Assembly (NCBI GenBank): GCA_030549495.1
Contig: JAUIRK010000993.1
Location: 1 to 64,000, forward strand
DNA from: Nectonema munidae
Lineage: Eukaryota; Nematomorpha; Nectonematoida; Nectonematidae
Direction: 5' to 3'
Length of the DNA: 64,000 bases
In this document: piece after piece, positions 55,676 through 64,000 of the stretch
Layout of the letters: the number at the start of each line of letters is the position of its first letter
How positions within the stretch are numbered: the stretch's first letter is position 1
Notes under the pieces: model-generated
Databases searched by the model: none
What the model was told of the DNA's origin: nothing
What the model saw: only the letters and a program-made list of their open reading frames with translations
Translations under genes and position numbers: made by a program

Positions 55676-57113
55676 GTTGTATCATCCCCCAACCTTAGCT
55701 TTTCCAATGAAGTTTATTGCAAAAAAATTTTATAACTAAAAAAAGAATTTGTACATTGCCTTATGATTTCATTTGTCTCCAAAATTTAGCATTCCAAATT
55801 GATATTAAAATTATAATAAAAATAATAATCAAAAAATTCAACGCAGTAATAATCAATGCAACTTTTAAAAAGTTATGTATTTTTCCGATTTATGAAATTA
55901 GTTAATATTTAATCAAAGGAAGTTTACTCCATTCTAAATGGAAAAAACTTTACGATAAACCTGGCAAAATGGCTAAATTACGAATTCGAAAATCAGTTCA
56001 TATGTATCTTTGAATGGCTTTTTTTGATAAAAATACGCTATTTTTTGTTAAATTAAAATTTTGTAGCGTAAGTTTTCAAGAAATTTAAGCTTTTTTTGAA
56101 TTGATACATTTTAAATTCATCTCCGATAAATGAGCCCTTGGTTTATTTTTTAAAAACTTCTGTAAATGCATTCCTTTTCGAATTCTATACATAGTTATGT
56201 TGATCCGCAAGAATATTTTAGTAACGTAAGTTTAAATAAAAGGCAGCAATTTAGAGATCGAAAAACATGAACTAATCCACCCTGTCACATCCTTGAAGAC
56301 TTTAATTGTTTTCTTTTTATTATTTCATAGACTCAGTTGCGGAGTACGCCGGCTTTTTCAGACAAAAACTAAAAAGTCTTTAAAGTAGAATGCTTTAATA
56401 TTTAAGGCTGTAAAATATAAACAATGCTGACATAAGCTAAAGTAATTAATTAAGTCTATATTTCATTCATAATTATCCTTTATCATCAAAAAACGATATA
56501 TGAAATCCAATACAAGGCTCTAAAGATGACATATTATTTTTTAATTTTTTCAAGGTAATACGGTCTTTAAGTTCAAGGTTCAAGAAATATGCATTTTTAG
56601 TTATTAAAAAATGGGCAATGAAAACGATTTCAACAAAAACGAAATATATCTGAAACAGGCGCGTACATTCTTGAAATTATAGGGGGCAGGGAGGTTTAAG
56701 TTAAGAGATTTAAGTTAAGTTTAATAAAGTATTGTGAATTAATATGTAATTTTTTTTACCTTGATGGTCCACATGAGTTCTATACATCCCTTTAAAAAAT
56801 AAATTTTATTTTTGTTTTTGCTAATCTTTATGTTGGGATCTTATACAACCGGATGAATTTTTAGGAACAAAAAAATTGAACTTTCTTAGTGTTAAAGCGT
56901 AGTTTATTTTCAATCACATGTTACGTATCATTTCAAAAAAAAATTTTTTTTTTTTACTTTTTTTGTATTCATGTTTATGATAATAATCACGTATATAATT
57001 TGAAAAAGTGTGAACGTCTCAACATCTACACAATACTGTTTTTATTTAAGTTGACGAAAGCTTCTTCTCCACGCTAACTCTAAAACTGTCTAATTTGGAA
57101 CTAACTTTTCTAG
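55676..57113. other. AT-rich, intron-like or intergenic sequence
   Basis: No frames of note. It would be intronic if the coding-like region before it and the exon after it belong to one gene, which is unproven. Confidence 0.3.
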
Positions 57114-57240
57114 GCAACAAGCAAGGGCAAAAGCTACCACATCTGCTTTGGAGAGTTATGCATCATTGAAAAAGCCATATGATTGGAAAATGCCTGAATC
57201 TATTTTGAACGATTTTAATGAAAGTTTAATTTTTGAATAA
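57114..57240 (+). CDS. putative terminal exon of an unrecognised host gene
   Basis: A TTTTCTAG acceptor at 57106-57113 precedes 41 codons reading QQARAKATTSALESYASLKK, then PYDWKMPESILNDFNESLIF and a final E before TAA at 57238. The frame is the only open one through the stretch and looks protein-like. No family is recognised and no convincing upstream exon could be fixed. It could be a chance frame. Confidence 0.4.
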
Positions 57241-60200
57241 ATCTTTCAAACATTTTTTTCCATAATCATACGTACAAATTTTTAGCCTAATTGCACTCTG
57301 GTATAACGCCTTAACTCTTGATTGTATATCATTTTGTAGTAGCCAGAAGTATATAGGATGTCAGCAATGAAATTATCTTAACAAAATAAAGTTTCATGAA
57401 AAAGGTTATTTTTAATACTGCTTATACACTACAATACAATGATATAAATCTTTCGTCTTTGTAATTTTAAATAGGAAGAAAGTGGAAACGAAATGTTATT
57501 TATTGAAGAGGGTTAACTTTTGTAAATTCTCATCACTGTTCTACAAATATATACTTATCGTAATTTTAGTACACTGATGAGAATACCCTTTTCTATGAAA
57601 TATTCTGCATAAGATTAATGAAGTGAATTTCTTCTTGAATCTGCTTATCACTTTAGTACAGGATTTTTGCTGTACCTTTTAATGGGTTAATTAGTTTGCT
57701 TGGGATAATATTTTTTATATTGAAATTAAATTTTCAAAAACTCGAAAGAAATTGATCTGTTAGAGACAGTATTGATATAATTTGAACTTTTTATTTATTT
57801 AGAAACATATTGGAATGCAATTTTGTTTAATTAGTAGTAATATAACATTGGCTTTACAAGTTAAATTTTTTTTGGCTCTGTTACCTTTTTTGAATTTTTA
57901 TTTCATCACGTGAATTTAATTTTTTCTTTACATCCTACTTTCTATTCAAAATCATATTATTTGAAGGTTTATAGCTATTTTGAAAAAAGAAGTGTAAACA
58001 TTTTTATAACAATGTCGTTTCTATATTTGAGGAAAAGGTTCTCTCTCATGCATTGAAAAAAAACTCTTGAAATTTTTTTAGAAATTTTGTGCTTCAAAAT
58101 TTTTTAATCATGTCCTACACTTTTTTGATGAAATTATGGAAGCATTAAAATAAACTAGAAATTAAAATACATAAACCAAGCCAAGTATAGATTAGTAAAC
58201 AAAGATTTCTCCAGCAGTTTGAACTTCCATGAAGTTTTCGCAAATGCCATAAAATATTTTCGTTTTTTTAATTTATTTACCACCCAATGAGAAAATTTAT
58301 GTAAAGTTTCATGAATGGGTTGAAATATGTATAAAAAAATTCTTGAATATTTAGTATAAGAATGATAAACAAGATTTGAGTCATGTTGGGTTTGATTCTG
58401 ATTGTAATCAAAATCATAGACATTCCTAGAATCATAGCCATTTAAAAAAGCCAGAAATCAAAAGCAGAACCAAAATAGGACCTAGAAAATCACAAAAATC
58501 AGATTCTTTCTGTAATTGTAGCGCTTAAAGCTTCGTTAGTATACATCAGAAGAATTTCGTGAAAAACTAAGAACTGAGCTCCACTGTACTTTCTCTATCG
58601 AGGCAAACAATTAGATGACAATCAGGATACAGAGTAGAAACCATGGGTAGAGGGATTTTTTTAATTTCTACTGTCCAAATGATACTACATATGCCATTTA
58701 GTGTTTGGCAGCTGTGACCAAGAACTATATAAATATTTTAGCTAATCATACCTCATCTCACAGATGATGATACAGTAAGCCAACTCGAAACTCGCTTACG
58801 AATATCTACAAAATAGTTTTTTACTAATCAGAATTAGAATAGTGTTTTCTAACTATCAGAATCAAAATTAGAATTTTAGAAATGAAAAATAGCTGAAATT
58901 GAAAAATTCACAGGATCATAATTATTATTTAGAATCGGACTCACCCCTCCTAACTCCTGTTAATTTTGCTATTCCTGCTCATACTTCATTTTTAATAAAA
59001 CCAAGTTTTATATTTTTTAAGATTATAGTCTTAATCATAATTCATTAGAACTATGCTACATTTTAGGTTCTGTTGACCTACTCTCTATGACTTTTTGCGA
59101 TTTATTTTTATATACACTTTTTTTCAAAGTTTAATAATAGAGAGATTTAATTCAAATTGAAAAAAAAACACAATTTGAAAAAATTGATAATGTTGTCTGC
59201 CGGGTGTCCCTTGCCTCTCCTGAACAAGGCAGAAGAGAATTTTTTTTTAATTTTTCAGTTGGAAGAAATATTTCAAAGTTGCAATGCTTTCAGAAAATAA
59301 ATATTTTTTAACATAAATGTAGTAAAATTTTGTGAATTAATTTGATAATTCGTTTTTTTCCCTCGATTATCCACACTGATTTTATATTAGCGCAAAATGA
59401 TAAAGTCTGAGATTTACATTTGTGTTCTTTTAATTTTTTAAAAGTAAAACGATATTTTGCATTTATTTTAGGATAAAATTTTAAAAATATTTTGTTTTTT
59501 GTCTTAGTTAACACTTATGTTGGCGTCGTTTACACCCCATCAGCTTTTTAGGTATAAAATTCGATTTTCGGAGTCAAAAGAAATTTTGTATAAAAACTAA
59601 AGCCTAGTTTAAGGGCTAACTATATCGAACGAGAAATTGAACGCATTTTAAAGTTATTCTTGAATCAAGATTTCCAATTTTTCCAGGTAAACCGATTCTT
59701 GTAAACCTATTCAAACAATACGAATTTAAAAATACTAAGAATGTTCATTTTAGAGAAAAGGAATAATTTAAATTGTATGACATACTTTTTAAAAGATCAC
59801 CTCAGTTCGATACGTTTTTGTAAAAACAAAAACAGTTTAATTTCTTTCTTCAATTATTAAAAGAAATTTTAGTTCAAAAAATAAAATTATAATTCAATTA
59901 AAATGTTCAGAAATTTCTTAAACTAGTTTTCTCAATAGTTAATTTTGTTGAAATAACAAAAAATCACGTGTTAACACTTTTGGGAGCAGCTAAATTTAAC
60001 TCAAAAATATTTTTTTAGTTATGAGTATGTTTTGTGAAAATGTAAAAATGATTCAAGGGTAAGTCGCTGAAAACAGAACCATAAATGATACATTTTTCCC
60101 ATTTATATGAGTCAATTTAAAAAAAATGGAAAAAAATCATTTTTTCAAATTTTAACTAATACATAATAAAAAAACGGATTGTAACTGTATACAAAAGGTG

Positions 60201-60555
60201 GCATAGAGCTCTTATTTAAAATCAAGGCACTCTGGACTAATTAATGGACAGTGTAAGGATGAGAGCTGAATGCTAAAATTGGCCTTGCAACTCCAAATTG
60301 ATAAGGTTCAACGCAAAAAATTGTGTTTCTCAAACTTATTCTGCCGATTACCCAAATTTAATATTTGGAAAAGTCAACTAGCCCCTCACCTCTCAAATAT
60401 TTTAATCAAGTTAATTATGTTACTCCATATTATAAGTTTGAAACTATTGTATCTATGAATTTTTTATGCATTTCTTTTTAATATATTTTTGTGTTTGCGC
60501 CAAGAAGTAAGAAGTCAGAAACTTGATTAGTGTTATTTGTATTAATAGAGTTATA
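57241..60555. other. long AT-rich gene-poor stretch
   Basis: More than 3 kb of A/T-rich DNA shows only short frames without domains (for example 59308-59514 and 60270-60458). A patch at 59190-59240 is less AT-rich (CTGCCGGGTGTCCCTTGCCT) but noncoding by eye. No tandem repeats or terminal inverted repeats were noticed. Confidence 0.35.
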
Positions 60556-60559
60556 AAAA

Positions 60560-60830
60560 TAAAAAAAGTGGTTTGGTCATATTTCCAAAAGACGCAGTGG
60601 TGAACAAATAAAGGAAGCATTGGAATTTTATGGCCCAAGGTTCAAAGTTAGAAGCAAATTAACATGGATGGAAAACATAAAAAAGATATGGAGAGTTTAG
60701 GGCTTATATTATAGTAAATGATAAAGACAGGCTGTACTGGGGACAGAAAATTAAACTAGCTTGACTTATCTTGCTTATTTGTCTCAAAGGCTTATCTCAG
60801 CATGCTGGGATTAATCAATGCCGTTAAAAT
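60560..60830 (+). pseudogene. second 3' end of the LINE family seen at 18.8 kb
   Basis: Decayed frames read VWSYFQKT/FGHISKRRSGEQIKEALEF and LTWMENIKKI, matching RLFGHVSRRNSGE and LNWMENI of the 18829 copy. The 3' tail again has TCTCAGC-AT-GCTGGGA (60795-60810) followed by TTAATCAATGCCGTTAAAA. Both insertions keep only the last few hundred bases of the LINE. Confidence 0.65.
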
Positions 60831-60839
60831 GGAAGCTAG

Positions 60840-61372
60840 TTCTGATATTTTAATTCTAATATGCTTTTATTGATTCAAGTAAATAATAATGCAAAGGGAT
60901 GTGGTGAATAAATGTGTGTCTTAAATTGAAAGCAAACGGTTTTCATTTCTCGTCACACTGTTGTCGCAATCGTCCTCAAGAGTTAAAATTGCACTTAATA
61001 CTTCAAAACTTCGAAAAATGAAAAACACAAGTATCACAGATATGCAAAATAAAAAGTCAAATCGTGCAAACGATTACTAAACTTTTTTTTGTCAGAGTCC
61101 AACGTTTTTCATTAAAGAAAAAGGAATTCAATAAAGCAAAATGAAACTTTTGCCTCAATATTTTGTGGCCCATGGGGTAGCTAGATTTTTTGCCAGTCTC
61201 CTTGTATTTGTTTCTCTAAATATACCATTGAGCTTAAAAGATAATTGAAAGCATATTTCTAAATAATAATAATAATATTCAGTGAAAAGCTAAGACGGAA
61301 AATTTATCCGAGCTCTATTTCTTTATAAATTTTCACAGTGTTCCACAACGAGTTTTTATCGCAAATATGATA
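60840..61372. other. AT-rich 3' flank of a putative exon
   Basis: No gene is seen. On the minus strand it would be the 3' UTR and downstream flank of the exon at 61373-61544. Confidence 0.3.
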
Positions 61373-61544
61373 TTATTTTATTCTGGAGATTATCCACTGG
61401 CTGTTAACTTCCAAAATTGGAATTCTTAAAGCTTCGCTATTTTTCGCGCTCATCGTTACGTCTTCGTTCATGGATAAAACAAGCTTTTCAAGAAGTAATT
61501 GCATGAGATGAGGAATGCAAATGCTTCCATTTTCTTGATTTCGC
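61373..61544 (-). CDS. putative terminal exon of an unrecognised host gene
   Basis: On the minus strand the acceptor TTTATCTGTAG precedes 56 codons: RNQENGSICIPHLMQLLLEK, then LVLSMNEDVTMSAKNSEALR and IPILEVNSQWIISRIK, ending TAA at 61375-61373. AATAAA-like sequence overlaps the stop. The stretch is less AT-rich than its flanks and the frame is protein-like with balanced residues. No family is recognised. The upstream exon would lie beyond 61.6 kb, possibly beyond the piggyBac element. Confidence 0.45.
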
Positions 61545-62241
61545 CTACAGATAAAACGTAAAGAAATATAAATTAATATCGCAAAAATTTATCATTATTT
61601 TTTGTTTGCATGGGACGATACCAAAATTTTGGTCTGAATAAGATGATTAAAATGTTTTACTTTAATTTTGGAAAAATCAAAGTTAATATTTTTTCAAAAG
61701 TCTAACAGAGACAAGTGCTATACTCGATTTAGGTATTTATTATAGTAAGAATTATATGCGAATTTTTAAAATGAAACTTTCTTCCATAAAATTTATAATG
61801 AGCATTTAAAAAATTGAAACAAGTGTTTCACTTGCCTTAACATGCAAAAATATACTAAAGTACCTTTTCGATTTAAAATACTTAGTATCCATTTATTTAA
61901 AGAAATTCATTAAAAATTCAAAGTAAACGATTCTTCATTCTCGATCAAAATTTCGAAATAAAAATTTAATGTTAGGCATTTCAGAGCCCTTATCAATTTC
62001 GAGGAATTAGAAAAATAGAATCGAAAAGGATTCTAAATTTTGCAGAGATTAAAAAATTGCCAAATACTTATGATGCCGATCAATTGACCCTTCACTAATT
62101 AAAATTCTTACTTATATTTAAATGAAGATATTACTTAATAATCATTTAAAAACGCAGGTGTTTGTGTTACATGTTAAGAGATGCAAAGAGATCAAACAAA
62201 TTAGCGAAGAGCTACAGTAGTATCTCTAAAATAAGTCTGAA
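61545..62241. other. AT-rich sequence, possible intron
   Basis: This lies between the putative exon and the end of the right-hand piggyBac element. No coding frame or repeat is visible. Confidence 0.3.
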
Positions 62242-64000
62242 CCTTCGCATGACGCCCATATGGAGTTTTACTCCACCCCCAACTTAAAAATTGAATTTCA
62301 AAAAACTTAAAATCCTTGAAACTTTTTTAACACTATGTATTTTTCAAAAACACACTTTTCAATGCTCTGAGACAAATTTTGAAAAAAAAAATTTTCCTGT
62401 AAAAGTATGTAGAAAAGATCAAAGAGTACACACAAAGTTTAATATGAAAAAATCAAGCTAAGCAGAATTTTATACAAAAATGCAACAGTAAATATGTCTT
62501 CTATTTACAATTTGGACAAATCGAGTATGAATGATGCTTGCAGACGCTCTTTTTACATTTCTGGCAATGTCTTGTCGTTCTACTTTTTTTTGAAGTAGGG
62601 CAAAATGTGCAAAAAACTCTTTTACTACTTGAAACAGGAGACGAGTCTTTGCTTTCCTCAAACCCATAAAAACTCAAAAGAGATTTTGTTTTGGAATCTA
62701 TTTCTTGAATACTCGAACGTAGTTTCATCGAGTTGTAGCAAAGTTCTCATGCTAAAGCTTTCAAAAACATCTTTCTTCCACCTTTCTTTGTCGCAGAATA
62801 AATGCTTTCTGGACAATTGTAGTTCAGAATAATCATTGCATTTAAGGCTGATATGTCTAGATAATTGGAAAAAACGGCTGAAGACCATCTTCTTATAGGT
62901 TTGTAGGAGCGATATAATCTAATCATTCGATTAGAAACATCAACTCCACTTTTTGACTCATTGTACGCTATAAATGACTCAGGTTTTTGCTTATCTCCAA
63001 TCAACTCCAGGCTTGTAGAGTGTTGAGATGAAAGAACATAAACGACTTTAAAATTTTTGGTAGCGTGCCTCATAGGAATGTAGGCAGCAAGGGAAGCATA
63101 CTTTGAATAAATTATTCTACTTTCACATTCTTGCAACTTCAACGTCTTCAGATATTGCGGTCTTAAAATTCCAGGGACAAATCGTCGGTTTGCTTTTACA
63201 GTTCCACAAATTGTCAGGTTTTTCTCCGACATCCATTCAGCTAAATTGTGATCAGTGAAAAATCGGTCTGTGAATACACCACAGCCAATTGGTATTTCAG
63301 AAAGCCTTACTAGTCTCTTTACGATCTCATTGCCAGAGAAGTAGTTTTCACCAACACCTGGAACATATATTTCTGGTTTCAGGCAATAATAACTTTTTGA
63401 ATCATTGATGTGATAGAATTTAATTCCGTAGTGGCCGGGTTTTTTGGGATCATAAATCTTGACTGGACATCTACCTCTAAATGAAACAAGTTGTTCGTCA
63501 ACTGTTACTGAATCTGTAGGTGTCCAAAACTTATGACATGTGTTGAAGAAGTGATCGTGAAGGTATCTGACTGGCGAGATTCAATTATTCGGATTTCTTT
63601 GGGATTTGTCATCAAATCTCAAAAATATACTGATCAAAATATACATGTTTCTCCCGATAGCAGCTTTCAAAAATGGAATACCAAGAGAATCGGAAAAAAG
63701 ATCTTGAACTTTGATTTTTTGATCGTTGGACTTTCCAAGGTATAGAAGACACCCGAAGAACGCAAGCAGCATATCAATAGTGAACTTCTCATAATATTTT
63801 CGCAAATATGCAAACTTTGGAGTAGATAATCTAAATTAAACACAACATTCATACTTTTACGTAGTAATTCACATATGAACAAGCATACAAAACTACAAAA
63901 TCATTGTATTTCATCCTTACATGAATCCCGGTATTAGCATTGTTATATATACTAAATTTCGTTTTAATATATGATGCACAAAGTTTACTGCTATGTCATA
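62242..64000 (-). mobile_element. piggyBac-family element running off the right edge
   Basis: The 3' end begins CCTTCGCATGACGCCCATAT (62242), preceded by TGAA rather than TTAA. The transposase reads on the minus strand from beyond about 63829 to 62501. The other end and the target repeat lie outside the window. Relatives are at 47.55 kb (3' relic) and 50.4-54.6 kb. Confidence 0.75.
62501..63829 (-). pseudogene. piggyBac transposase, two in-frame TGA codons
   Basis: One frame gives YYEKFTIDMLLAFFGCLLYL, SVTVDEQLVSFRGRCPVKIY (first catalytic D), VFTDRFFTDHNLAEW (second D) and ESKSGVDVSNRMIRLYRSY (third D). Then come WSSAVFSNYLDISALNAMII and the C-terminal cysteine-rich domain with CTFCPTSKKSRTTRHC and CKKSVCKHHSYSICPNC. 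TGA codons interrupt at 63580-63578 and 62749-62747. All DDD residues and the zinc-binding residues remain. Upstream, a possible intron (63920-63831, GTAAGG to TTTAG) separates an earlier exon, but the join is uncertain. It lacks the 49-bp segment found in the 51-kb copy. Confidence 0.85.

Overview
The window is about 64 kb of very AT-rich animal DNA, by eye roughly 70% A+T. Eukaryotic evidence is the GT-AG exon borders, tRNA-derived SINEs, LINEs with endonuclease and reverse transcriptase, and piggyBac, hAT and pogo/Tigger transposons. The mix of jockey/CR1-like and RTE LINEs with these DNA transposons fits an invertebrate, perhaps an arthropod, but the sequence alone does not settle the species. 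Host genes are sparse. The one recognised is an apparently intronless TAF8 (TFIID subunit) at 17255-17923. Unrecognised coding-like exons lie at about 22.3-23.3 kb (minus), 55.2-55.7 kb (plus), 57.11-57.24 kb (plus) and 61.37-61.54 kb (minus).

Layout. From 0.4 to 4.5 kb there is a nearly whole minus-strand LINE (LINE-A) whose ORF2 has only two internal stops. An older LINE RT scrap follows at 5.0-5.45 kb. LINE-B (5.87-9.99 kb, plus) has an uninterrupted 971-residue ORF2 and may be recent. Against it lies a broken Gypsy-type LTR fossil (about 10.0-13.6 kb) with one LTR visible. From 13.6 to 24.2 kb the DNA is AT-rich, with a G/C-tailed palindrome, two MITE-like elements, TAF8, a LINE 3' scrap and one unrecognised host gene.

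The 24.27-38 kb block is a stack of nested insertions. An old LINE-B relative was hit by a hAT element (24271-33528, 15-bp ends, near-identical 8-bp target repeats) and by an RTE-type LINE (about 33999-35964). The hAT itself took in a 3.96-kb TTAA-flanked insert built largely of two satellite arrays, a tRNA-derived SINE, and a GC-rich Tigger element (30921-33452) with TA target repeats.

From 38 to 64 kb come a GATA-type microsatellite, MITEs, a 28-bp minisatellite, a perfect 28-bp inverted repeat, a hAT remnant, and three piggyBac-family pieces: a 3' relic at 47.55-48.5 kb, a nested copy at 50.38-54.64 kb, and a copy running off the right end from 62.24 kb. The middle piggyBac copy interrupts a LINE-A relative and carries a 49-bp GT-AG segment that the right-hand copy lacks. 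It also holds a 120-bp insert, a SINE, a MITE and a second SINE. I found no CRISPR array, no intact tRNA or rRNA gene, and no gene cluster suggesting a new defence or metabolic system. The most interesting signals concern mobile elements: the shared 11-nt ORF1/ORF2 overlap in two LINE families, the intron-like segment, and the satellite-bearing insert.
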